From assembly GCA_964019055.1 (NCBI GenBank), contig OZ025214.1, positions 1 to 64,000 of the forward strand: a stretch of DNA of 64,000 nucleotides. Reading direction: 5' to 3'. Below the pieces are notes generated by a model, which saw only the letters and a list, made by a program, of their open reading frames with translations, made no database searches and was not told the origin of the DNA. This document shows positions 12,331 to 23,391 of the stretch, piece after piece (the stretch's first letter is position 1; each line of letters begins with the position of its first letter). Source of the DNA: Anthopleura xanthogrammica. Its lineage: Eukaryota > Cnidaria > Anthozoa > Actiniaria > Actiniidae. A program made the position numbers and the translations under genes.

Positions 12331-15244
12331 GAGGGGTAGTCCATAAATGCCACCTGAGGGGTGCAGAATGAAAAAAATCGAAATCGCTCAAATTTTGTCA
12401 GAATGTAGGCCTTAGTGAATTATAACTGTTGTGTAAGTTCCACTGCGATCGGATAAATAGTTTAGGAGAACGGCACCGAAAACCATTTTTTCTGATCACT
12501 TCCGGTTTTTTCACTCGATTTCACCACATCCCCAAAAACCCTAAAAATCACAAAATTCCTTTCGCATTCCTCGGCAAACAATTTAATTTCATGATTAAGA
12601 GATCCTAACCCTCATTTGGATGGATTTATCAAGCATTTTGCTTAAAATGGGAATATTTTATCAATTTTTACATTATTTTAATTATTTTGAGCAATATTTT
12701 ATACCCTATGTTGCAAGGCTAATATCTCCAATGGTACATCGATTCACATAAATTAACTACTACAGGGAGAAAGAGCAATGTTTTATCTTTACTTTTATCA
12801 AATAAAATTTTGGGGCACTCGAAAATTCGAATTTTGGCAAGACGAAATACAACCCCTATTGACCCCAAAAATAATGACAACTTGAGTCGTAAGCGGTCAC
12901 GCTTTATGCGAAAGATAAATTATTTGGTCAATTAAACTGCTTCTAATAGACAAGAAACTCGATGGTGTAGAAGATAAAACGTTTATTGACATTCTCAGAA
13001 AGTATTAAAAGAATCCAAGTGAAATTGTTATTGTTTTAGGACAACCAAGTTGAGTCTTCTTGTTGTGTCACTCGATACTAACGATTTGCCCCTTCGATTG
13101 TCTTTAAAAAACCTCAACCACAATATAAAAACCTTACTAATATAGTATGAACAATTTGTACCTTATTACACTTGGATTTGTAGAAAATAAACTCGTTGAA
13201 GCTAGCCAGGCTCCATGCAAATAACTCAATAGTCCAACTGACTTTGCAGGATTACGTGACAAATATTACCACAGGTAGCCCGTCATCACTCCATCAGATT
13301 TAACTCGTACGTGGACTGCCTACCGCCAGATATTTTAATAGAAATATTTATCCAACACCATAGAAAATACAGCAAATCAGAATGCAGGAAAGCCGTTGTA
13401 TATTCGTCGGTATTTCACTCTTCCTTCAAATCATGCGCATTTGTGTTTTCTATGGTGTGGGATAAACTGGTTATACAATGGTTTCTCTTGGCATACCGTG
13501 GATCCCGGGGGGTACTCCCTATAATTGACTATACGGGGAAGCTCCGCCCGAAAGGGGTACTTTTTTCAGGCCACACGTATAGAAAAGGAGTGGAAATTTG
13601 TGAGTTTTGGTATAAAAAGGGGTAGGTTTTCTTTAAAGGTATATAATAGGGGTACCTTTTCAGGCAAAAAAGGTATAAAAAAGGGTACCTTCTTGCTGAA
13701 ATTTGGTATAGTAAAGGGTAAGGGGTCAAGAGTCCGGGCGGAGCATCCCCGTATGAAACGACCCGAAGTGCCCCCCCCCCCCCATGGGCTGTGTATCCCA
13801 CTCGTCACTTGTATTTTCTTTTGGTATACACACTCGCCCTAAAGAATGACCCCTTACCCTTTACTATACCAAATTTCAGCAAGAAGGTACCCTTTTTTAT
13901 ACCTTTTTTGCCTGAAAAGGTACCCCTATTATATACCTTTAAAGAAAACCTACCCCTTTTTATACCAAAACTCACAAATTTCCACTCCTTTTCTATACGT
14001 GTGGCCTGAAAAAAGTACCCCTTTCGGGCGGAGCTTCCCCGTATAGTCAATTATAGGGAGTACCCCCCGGGATCCACGGTATGCCAAGAGAAACCATTGT
14101 ATAACCAGTTTATCCCACACCATAGAAAACACAAATGCGCATGATTTGAAGGAAGAGTGAAATACCGACGAATATACAACGGCTTTCCTGCATTCTGATT
14201 TGCTGTATTTTCTATGGTGTTGGATAAATATTTCTATTAAAATATCTGGCGGTAGGCAGTCCACGTACGAGTTAAATCTGATGGAGTGATGACGGGCTAC
14301 CTGTGGTAATATTTGTCACGTAATCCTGCAAAGTCAGTTGGACTATTGAGTTATTTGCATGGAGCCTGGCTAGCTTCAACGAGTTTATTTTCTACAAATC
14401 CAAGTGTAATAAGGTACAAATTGTTCGTACTATATTAGTAAGGTTTTTATATTGTGGTTGAGGTTTTTTAAAGACAATCGAAGGGGCAAATCGTTAGTAT
14501 CGAGTGACACAACAAGAAGACTCAACTTGGTTGTCCTAAAACAATAACAATTTCACTTGGATTCTTTTAATACTTTCTGAGAATGTCAATAAACGTTTTA
14601 TCTTCTACACCATCGAGTTTCTTGTCTATTAGAAGCAGTTTAATTGACCAAATAATTTATCTTTCGCATAAAGCATGACCGCTTACGACTCAAGTTGTCA
14701 TTATTTTTGGGGTCAATAGGGGTTGTATTTCGTCTTGCCAAAATTCGAATTTTCGAGTGCCCCAAAATTTTATTTGATAAAAGTAAAGATAAAACATTGC
14801 TCTTTCTCCCTGTAGTAGTTAATTTATGTGAATCGATGTACCATTGGAGATATTAGCCTTGCAACATAGGGTATAAAATATTGCTCAAAATAATTAAAAT
14901 AATGTAAAAATTGATAAAATATTCCCATTTTAAGCAAAATGCTTGATAAATCCATCCAAATGAGGGTTAGGATCTCTTAATCATGAAATTAAATTGTTTG
15001 CCGAGGAATGCGAAAGGAATTTTGTGATTTTTAGGGTTTTTGGGGATGTGGTGAAATCGAGTGAAAAAACCGGAAGTGATCAGAAAAAATGGTTTTCGGT
15101 GCCGTTCTCCTAAACTATTTATCCGATCGCAGTGGAACTTACACAACAGTTATAATTCACTAAGGCCTACATTCTGACAAAATTTGAGCGATTTCGATTT
15201 TTTTCATTCTGCACCCCTCAGGTGGCATTTATGGACTACCCCTC
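12331..15244. mobile_element. 2.9-kb inverted-repeat element with TTAA flanks
   Basis: The left arm 12331-13728 and right arm 13847-15244 are exact-length reverse complements (1398 bp each; paired coordinates sum to 27575) around a 118-bp spacer. I found only two substitutions (12900 versus 14675, 13148 versus 14427) and no indels. TTAA stands immediately outside both ends (12327-12330 and 15245-15248). The terminal sequence is GAGGGGTAGTCC. TTAA target duplications are known for piggyBac and Kolobok transposons, but the termini do not start with CCC as in piggyBac and no transposase is present. It is best called a non-autonomous TTAA-type element, family open. The mirrored 104-codon frame in each arm is not convincingly a gene. 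Confidence 0.85.
13600..13728. repeat. Four TATAAA-rich degenerate units inside the inverted arm
   Basis: Four units of about 35 bp each centre on GGTATAAAAAGGGG, GGTATATAATAGGGG, GGTATAAAAAAGGG and GGTATAGTAAAGGG. They are mirrored in the right arm. ATACGGGGAAGCTCCGCCCG near 13531 is matched in reverse at about 13735-13756 in the spacer, so an older palindromic repeat straddles the arm/spacer boundary. Confidence 0.65.
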
Positions 15245-15248
15245 TTAA

Positions 15249-16561
15249 ACATCCCTCTGAAAACAATGGATCCCAAGGTAATCTTAAAGGTAATCATGAT
15301 ATAAATAAATGCTAAAAATATAGCCAAAGTGATTGATTAGAGATGGGTCTATGTGTCACATGTTGCAAATTAATGTTGATGCATGATCTTTCTTATTAGC
15401 TGCTGTGATTCAGGGCTCAACATAGATAAAAATAGACAGTCGATGACCGCATGTGGCTACTGCAAATAACTAAAATATTGCAGAATAATATATTATTTAT
15501 ATAGATATGTAGAATAATTAGATACTAGATATATAGAATAGATTATTATAAGTAATACCATGGCAATGAGGGATATTAGTGATTAAATGTCCCCGAAAAT
15601 TTTAATCACTAATATTCCGAAATTGCCATGGTATTAGTTTGTAATACCATGATTTCCGAGGAAAACATCAAGAATTATGATCTAAATGAGCTTTAAATCA
15701 GAATATGTTAAAGAGATTTCGTTGAAAGAGCCTTGATGACTCCCTACTCTGGGGGAACACTGAGGAATGTTCATTGTTAGCACAATAAACTGATGTGTCT
15801 AATCTATAATGCGTCTCATGGGAAAACGTTTTGTTTGAAATCAAATGGTGACCAACAACATCGTTTACGCATGCGCGAATATTGTTTTAGCGTGTTCACT
15901 CAGGCCCAAAGACAAATTTCTCTATCCCACATTGAATAAGGCTTGTAGAAGGACCACATACATCCTGATTAAAAATGGATCCGATTTCGAACCGGGTCTT
16001 TCAGACTCGGTGTCCCGATGATTGGGTTGCACGAGGGACAACCTCATGAATAAGATGAGGGAAATTTAGTCTCTAAATTTCCCTCATTCATATGGATGAG
16101 GGAAATTTAGTTTCTAAATTTCCCTCATCCTATTCATGAAGGAGGGATGTTAGCCATTAAACGTCCCTCCAAAAACAATGAACTCCGAGGAGATCATGGT
16201 ATTATATAGAATAATCGATATTTGGAAAGTAGTTTGTTGGACAGTTCCAGTTGTTCAACTAACAGCTAATTAGTAGTGCCCACATGCTCTTCTTTGTAAC
16301 CAAACTAAACACAATTACTTCAAAGAAAGTTTATTTGTCATATTTTTAATACCTATCATTTGGCAGTGCTGTCATAGTGTAATCAATATATACAGTTTTG
16401 AGACTTGAGTCTTGTCAATTTTAACATGACTGCTTTTGGTTGTTTACAGTAACCATCAAATGATTCCTCTCATTAGCCCTTTCCAAGTTATATTATCTAT
16501 AAAATATCTATATACATTACAAAACAATTATATATCACACAATTTTTAGACTCAGTGGCTT
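15249..16561. repeat. Cluster of palindromic MITEs, otherwise non-coding
   Basis: 15559-15640 is a hairpin whose TACCATGGCAAT ends enclose GGGATATTAG..TTAAAT. 16042-16140 is a double palindrome built from four arms of ATGAGGGAAATTTAG and its complement. 16142-16171 is GAGGGATGTTAGCCATTAA..CGTCCCTC. The rest, to the STARD7 stop codon, shows no gene. A TTTATT at 16332 could be a minus-strand AATAAA for STARD7. Confidence 0.75.
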
Positions 16562-19500
16562 TTAACTTGTAGCTAATGAATTGCTTTTTAAATGATTTTT
16601 TTCACAGTAACATGTGTCTTCAGCAATCTGAATGTTACAAGCAGCAGCATGCAAAGTCTTGATGTACTCTGGAATACCTGAGAACATAACAGTATTATCA
16701 GTATTGTCAACAGTGTGTGTTCACATGAAGGAATTTATTCACCTTACAAGTACTTCACTTGCTTTAATTGCTAAATCTAACCGGTAAGATGGGCAATAGA
16801 CCTTTCCAGCTTGGGAGGTATGTTGTCCCATTTCAGACCTTGTCATTCTATTGGGAATAAGATTCTTTGTTTGAAGTGTATCCATATTCATTTGTCATGC
16901 GCAACTGTTTAAAAAAGAAATGATACTCTTGGGAATATTACATGGTCTGAAATGGGACAACAAACAACCCTAGCTAAAAGCTCCCTCACCCTTATATTTT
17001 CCTTTCAATTTGTTTAGTCCTTTGTTATTTTCTTGAATTTTGAAGTGAAGTATTAAATCCTTCTCTCATGTATTTGTCTCTCTCAAATAGAAATCTCTAA
17101 TTTCACGACAATAAAACTAAAATATGAAGTTGGAAACTTTTAAATGGGAAAATACTTTGCGTGACTGCACTGTGATCAAACATAATAAACATTCCAGACA
17201 TATGTTATGTGTTCACAGTTACCAGTACTGGTTTCTATGGTTTGCCATGAATCCACGAGTCATAAGGGTGCACCATACTAAATAACACATACCTGATGCA
17301 GTAGCATAGTTTGTACACACTGATGGTATAGTTGTTCTTGGGTTATCATAGCAGTGGAGTACAAAATCCATACCATTCTGTAAACAAATGGCAATAATTG
17401 GGATTTAATGCATAGTACACAGTAATCAGCTTCTCAAATATTTTGCTGCTTTTCATGTGATGTCATCAAAAAATGAAATATGCTACAGGTGCAAAGCAAG
17501 CAACACAGGAGATGTAATAAGTGTGCTTAATTCTGGTGACTGATCTGGCAGCAGAAATTTGAAGACGCTGTAGCTTTTGAATATCAGTAGCATGTAGCAT
17601 ACCTAAGAGACTATTGCAGTAATTAAGCTTCAACATTATAAATGCATGTAAGGTGTTAAGGTATTTCCTAATTCTGTCAATGTTTTTAAGAGCTGTTGCA
17701 GAAGCCCATCATTTGAGGTTTTCGACCTGCTATTATGAATGATTGGGAAATATTTTCAAAAGAATTCACTTCCCAACCACATTGCTAAGGATCAGCTTGA
17801 AATAATGAAATGAGTTGCCAGACTTTTGATTGTAATTGATTTGGAATTTCAAATTGATCGGAATTTCACCGAAACACTAATCAAGTATTAGAATATTGGT
17901 CATGAATGACCTTAATAATGATATTAGATATAATATTAGCTGCAACTCGTCTTCTTACTTGGTTTATAGTCACAATTAGCAGAATATAAATCACATTATT
18001 TATTATTATACTTTTATAATAACCACATATTGGATTGTTCGTGATCTGGTGACCAGGTTATCCACTTTTTAGATATTATAAATATGGATCCCCTGGTGAA
18101 TAAGATCATGCATTTGCTCTGCGAAAGTTTTAGCACATAGTTTTTCATTGATCCTTACTCAAACCAGTGACTCTAACTTCGCATGTATGACTACAAAAGG
18201 CAAACAAAGGATTGACCTTATCAACACACAATTGAAGTTTTTTTTCCACAAACCTCATTAAAAGTCCTATGAGGCGTAATAACCATCTGAGAGGCATACT
18301 CATAAACTCTGACATGATTTTTGGACTCTGGATATTTTGGATGATCTGTAGCCCTACAATATATCAATATTAATAACAAGGATAATTAGAATTATGTAAA
18401 ATCCATGCTCAACTAAATGCCAGACTCTGGGAAACCCAAGAATTTCAGAGCTCTGATTGGGTAGAATATTTGTCTCAATAATTGTTTGAAAAACCATGCC
18501 CTTGTAATAAAGGATAACAATGCCTTGAGTTATAATTCAAATCCAAGCATGCAAATTACATTCCAGGTAACCAGATTTCTGGCTGCAGCATGCTAAGGGG
18601 TCTGCAAGTCTCTGGCATTCTGTCAAGCATGTGTGGTAAATATGACAAAAACCCTTACACTTAGACAACTAGCACTCATTAACTACCAACTCACATGAGA
18701 AATTATGTAAAGCTTATAGCACTGATAGTGTATGATTACACTATTATGCAAGCATCTCATTACATGTTTGTCAATGACCTGGTGACCAGGTTATCCACTT
18801 TTTAGATACAATAAATGTGGATCCCCTGGTGAATAAGATCATTCATTTACTCTGTGAATGTCTTAGCACATAGTTTATCATTGATCTCTCTCAAACCAGT
18901 GACTCTGACTTCACATTTCTAGAGTTTCAATAAAATAACTTCTTACTTTGACATAAGCACTATTTTCTTCTCTTTCTCGTCAACCTAAAATAAAAACATA
19001 CAAAGTTATTTCGTAATATTAATATATTTTCACACATCTGCGATATTTTAAATAACATCTAAAGAAGTCACAATTTTCCTTCTGGTTGGTTGATGACAAG
19101 AATGTTAATTAATTAATATGTACCTTTGATCTCCGTAGCATCACATAATCTCTGCTCCTTAGTGGATACTGAAAATAAATAAGGCACATACACTTACAAT
19201 ACCTTAAGGCAAATAGATGCTTATTTTAGTTTTTTAAAAAGCTACAATGCCGAGACCAGGAAGGACCACAAGAAAAAGTGAGTGAAGGAAGGTGTTACTT
19301 TGAGTCATGCAAACAAGAGATTTCAACTAGACTCGCTTTTCAAAATACTTACGGGATATTTCATGATCCAATGAAGAACTTCACATTCACCTTCAGGATC
19401 TCTGTCTATTATCTCTAGCTTACCAGCATAATGATCCCATATTTTGCGATACTCAGTATCAATCTAAAAGAAAATAAGTACAAACCAACCTGGTTACTGG

Positions 19501-21743
19501 TTGAGCAAAATCAGAACTGCCTTGTTCAATAGCTACTGTAATGTCAAGGCCAAAACAGTCCAACTAAGTAAGTCTAAAACCCCTTCATACAATATTTCAG
19601 TTCTAAATTTACCTGGATAGTAAAGAAAGATCTGGCATTTATATCCATGAATGAGCCAAACACTAAAAATGAGAAAAAATGAATGAAATACTTTCCTATT
19701 TTTACTTATTATAACCTTATTATATCAGATACAAAAGAGATAGATACTGAGAGGAGGAGGCCGAGGTCTTTATTGCTGACATTCGAGATATTTATCTGGC
19801 TTATCGTATACCTAATCAGGTTTTCACAACATGGCAAATCCCAAGAGAAAATAGTGTGATAATGTTGATCCACTTGATAAGTGAACGTGCGTGGATTATA
19901 AATTAGCATTTTCACTGTTTTGGCTCATCCCACATGGAGTAGTTGACGTGTCAATATGGTGTCATGAACTTTCAATCTCAATCTATTTGAACCATGCGGC
20001 CATGTTGACTATAAGCAACACCTTTAGGGCAAGCTTCTCCAACTCTGCTCATCAGATACGTTGAGTTTGTAATGGAAAATGAATTCCTCATTACAAATTC
20101 AAGGGATGTATCTAAATATTGACCCAGAATGTATCTAGATACATCCCTCATTAACGTATTCATCAGAATGTATCAGAGATACATCCCGATGAATAACAAA
20201 GAAAACCATGTTAGGTATGCAATAACATACCTTTATATTCATATATTCCAGTTTCCATTTGCCTTCTCAACACTGACATGTTATCCTGCTTTGATAGTAC
20301 TTCCCATTTAACCTTCTCAGCATCTCCACTTTGCATTTTCTCTTCATTTTTATCATCTATAGTTAGAGTTTCTGTACAACTACAACAAGAAAACAATCAT
20401 AGGTTTCACTAAATCCATTATGAATTTGCATCATGAATACTATTACGTTGAGACATTGTTATATTATGGGTGTACACTGTAGCCTTATCTATTGATTTCC
20501 ATTGGAAAGCCAATTTCATGTTAATAAAAGTCATCAAATGAATCTATTGGAATGGTACTGCCACAAATTTTGTGCTATTATTTTCATTCGTACACTCAAA
20601 CCTCTATTAAGCAATCACCCTAGAGAAATAGCCAAATAGAGGTTTTCAGAGATGGTCACTTTGGTCTTGAGGTTCCTCGCAAGTATTATTTAATGTTAAT
20701 TCAGTGTAATATCCTTGTAATATATTGGCTTATAACTAAACCTGTAATTCTAACTAGATGACTGTTTAATAGAGTTAAAACAGCATAAAAGTAGCAAATA
20801 GGAAAATCTAATTGTTGACTGTGTCTGCTTAATAGATCAAGTTTACAGTAAATATGTGAAGCAATTTTCAGGAATTTTCAGTCGTTTGCATCTAAGCGTG
20901 AATACAAGACAGCAAAATATTTTCTAAGTGGAGCCTGAAACTGTTAAGTTTGGTGGCTAAAAAGTTTATGTTTGTAGATTTCAAAGGAGACTGTCAAAGG
21001 AGACCGCCAAATGTTGACCCTTTAGCTGCCAACATCAAGTTTCAGGCTCCGCTAAGAACATGTTTTGCTGTCTCTTGTTCATGCTGAGATGCAAAAAAAA
21101 AAACACTGTTAAACTTGATTCTCTTAAAACTAGTAAAATTTTCTTATCTTAAGGTCCCCAGATAAGAGATCATAAGTTTCTCAGAGTAGAAGCTCTTATC
21201 TGTAGACTAAAATAAGAACTTTTTACTAGTTTTGTGAGAATCTAGGAGAATCAAGTTTTAGAGTGAAAGAGGGTGACTGTAGTAAAGTAATCCATGCAAA
21301 TGTGCACTTCTTATAAATCGTTATAATATATGTATTCACTTTATGAGATCTTGATCTGTGATCCTTTCTTTCCACCAAAAGAAGCCCCCGGCACCAAGTA
21401 AGGCAACATCAGAAGACTTTATAACATTGTGATCATCAATTTCTTTTACATTATCACGTGGTCGAGATTTGAGTCCATGATGGCGATGATAACTACGCCT
21501 TTTCATGTATTTGCTGCTCTCGCGTTCAACTCTTACTTTCTCACAGAGCATGGTTATAGCAGAGGATAAAACCTTCAAATTCATTCTTGGAGGCAGTGTG
21601 TTAGCACCATCAGGAAAGTTAAATTTCATCAGGAGCTTGGAACTCAACACACTCGGATGGATTTGCTCCAAATTGACATTGGACCGAACTGCAAAGCAAA
21701 GTTGAGTCGATTTATGAAGAATGTATGGTCCTGTAGCAGCCAT
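16562..21743 (-). CDS. STARD7: STARD7-like START-domain lipid transfer protein, 9 exons
   Basis: Exons on the minus strand: 21743-21340, 20379-20231, 19662-19613, 19463-19353, 19168-19124, 18984-18947, 18353-18254, 17377-17293, 16677-16562. All join through GT-AG introns in phase, giving 365 codons. Residues about 150-345 form a START domain. DTEYRKIWDHYAGKLEIIDR, VLHWIMKYPYPLRSRDYV and GIPEYIKTLHAA align with STARD7 (recalled, not searched). The N-terminal exon has the GGFFWWKERI stretch comparable to VFVWDEERI upstream of START in vertebrate STARD7. STARD7 carries phosphatidylcholine to mitochondria. A mitochondrial presequence is plausible from the basic N-terminal region but not proven. 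The introns hold two copies of a 150-bp repeat and two hairpins. Confidence 0.9.
18029..18184. repeat. Dispersed 150-bp repeat, copy 1 (STARD7 intron)
   Basis: Begins near TGACCAGGTTATCCACTTTT and ends near CAAACCAGTGACTCT. It is about 85-90% alike by eye to the copy at 18768-18918, in the same orientation in the neighbouring intron. GTTATCCAC and GTGGATCCC-type segments inside suggest a degenerate hairpin. Confidence 0.8.
18768..18918. repeat. Dispersed 150-bp repeat, copy 2 (STARD7 intron)
   Basis: Second copy of the 18029 repeat, separated from it by the 100-bp exon 18254-18353. Same orientation, with scattered substitutions. Confidence 0.8.
20105..20200. repeat. Palindromic element, GGGATGTATCT stem
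   Basis: The word GGGATGTATCT (or its complement AGATACATCCC) occurs three times in alternating orientation, with ATTCATCA spacers, in an intron of the STARD7 gene. The architecture resembles the GGGATATTTAG and GGGAAATTTAG palindromes elsewhere in the window, but the inner stem sequence differs. Confidence 0.7.
20889..21258. repeat. Two adjacent hairpin elements in STARD7 intron 1
   Basis: The GCATCTAAGCGTGAATACAA..GGAGCCTGAAAC stretch at 20889-20944 is matched in reverse at about 21034-21090. ACTTGATTCTCTTAAAACTA at about 21111 is matched in reverse at about 21219-21258. Both have diverged arms and unrelated loops, typical of MITEs. Confidence 0.7.
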
Positions 21744-23250
21744 GGTAAATTAAAGTCTTCTTAAACCGAATAAAATAGTTAGAAAAGGAAGCCAGAAACA
21801 CCCATTTCACCGCCAGCAGCAGCTCCTTGCCTAGAGGCCTCGTGTAGCTGACCTACCAGAAAGACAAGCACCAGAGTGCGCAAATACGTGACGTAACATA
21901 CAAGAGTCTAATAGACAAAGTACATAGTTCAAAGTCCACAAGCATATTGTCCACGTGAACACCACACACAGACACGCACGCACACACACACAGGTAACCC
22001 AGTCCAGCCCGTGTGACGGCAAAGCAGCTCAATTTTATCTGGGGACAAAGCAAAAGAATCTCAATTTCCTGAGAATTGAAACCTATACTGTTTTGTCCTC
22101 CAAATTGAGCTGCATTCCATGAATTTAGGTGATAATAGTCTTTAAATCTTTATCTTTAAATATCGATTTTGATTGTTCTGAGTTGTGTAATATTTACGGT
22201 AATTTCATTACTTTTCATTTTGATTCTTTTTAATTAAATGTCTTTCAATTTATTATTGTTTTGATTATCCTATGACCTGAAATTATAACATATGCAATTT
22301 GTGGATTTCGTGCATGTTTTTAATAACTAAATAAATTATTCTTATTTTTCTTGTCGATTTTTGTTCTGTTTGGCCACTAAATATCTAAGAATTATAGCAT
22401 TATTAGCCTCGTTTCCATTTTTCGTATCATGTGACATCCCTTATTGATTTTACCTATATTAAATTAAAAAATACACTTGTATGACCATTTGCGATGAGTT
22501 TCATTCAGTTTGAATTTGAAAGGGTCTTTACTCAGCCTCGTTTCCATGTTTCAGGAGCGAGAGCCTAGAATAAACCCCCTCCTAATGGCTGAACTCCTTA
22601 GATTTGAAAGTGGAAACAGCAATATTCTTAATCAGAGCGACAAGACGAAGATTTTAAACTGTTACATGCTTCTACCTAAGATGTTTAGCGGAAATAACTT
22701 TTTTGAGATCTGCCTCCTGACTAATCATCCAAAATGGACGTATAAAAATGTTTGTACCGAGTTCCCAAAAAGGGAGACAATAAAATAAAATAAAATTGAG
22801 TAATTTCAATAGCGCAGCAAGAACCGAAAACTCGAGAAAGAGTAATAATAATAAGTATATCTTAATTGTTTATTTTGAAACGAAGACGCTGGAAATTCAA
22901 CAATGAATTCTTGGAATTGTTTCATGAAATTACCTTAAATCATTACGGAACATTTAATATATAATTAATCAATTATTACTTAAGTAAATTTAAAAAACTG
23001 CAATACAAGTCTACCTGAGTCTAGTGGTTCAATCTCTTGAAAAAGTTTGTTTATTCCAAAATAATACTATCAACTAAAGTAGTGAAACATGTCAGGAGAA
23101 GCTGTGTTTTGTTTTCCAACTGAGTGAATCTCAACGAGAGGTTTAGAAACACAATAGGGAGACTGGCAGGAGTCTAGGATTTTATTGAGATGCTATAGTG
23201 CCTCAGATTATAAAGAAGGATGTGACTGAGAAGTCATTTGCGTCAACTAT
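21744..23250. other. Intergenic region between STARD7 and the ankyrin gene
   Basis: It should hold the STARD7 promoter just right of 21743, but no clear core element is visible. A short CA-rich tract lies near 21976-21992. Two GCCTCGTTTCCAT motifs (about 22408 and 22536) flank a 92-codon frame (22510-22788) that ends in an AAAAT-rich tail. This looks like a dispersed repeat rather than a gene. Confidence 0.4.
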
Positions 23251-23260
23251 TATATAAAAG
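23251..23260 (+). promoter_or_regulatory. TATA box of the ankyrin gene
   Basis: TATATAAAAG stands 132 bp upstream of the ankyrin ORF start, in the right orientation. Transcription would start around 23280 and leave a 5' leader of about 110 nt. It is the clearest core promoter element in the window. Confidence 0.6.
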
Positions 23261-23391
23261 ACGAGCTCAGCTTATTATAACACACTCTGGAAGGTGCTTA
23301 TTTTGACAGAGAACACTATAGATATTTGCTGCTGTTGATGTAAGATTCTGACGGCAACTCATACTGAGTAAGAACTGATTGTAAAAAGGTC

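Noticed and set aside
13311..13625. 104-codon frame with an F-box-like LPPDILIEIF start, mirrored at 13950-14264
   Set aside because: It lies in the inverted-repeat arms over a nested palindrome, runs into the TATA-like repeat units, and has only a few residues of F-box resemblance.
12200..20200. CRISPR array or prokaryotic operon interpretation of the repeated palindromes
   Set aside because: The telomere, spliced genes and irregular spacing make this a eukaryotic chromosome; the palindromes are MITE-like.
22510..22788. 92-codon frame MNLKGSLLSLVSMF...
   Set aside because: Flanked by two GCCTCGTTTCCAT repeats and an AAAAT tail; it looks like part of a dispersed repeat.
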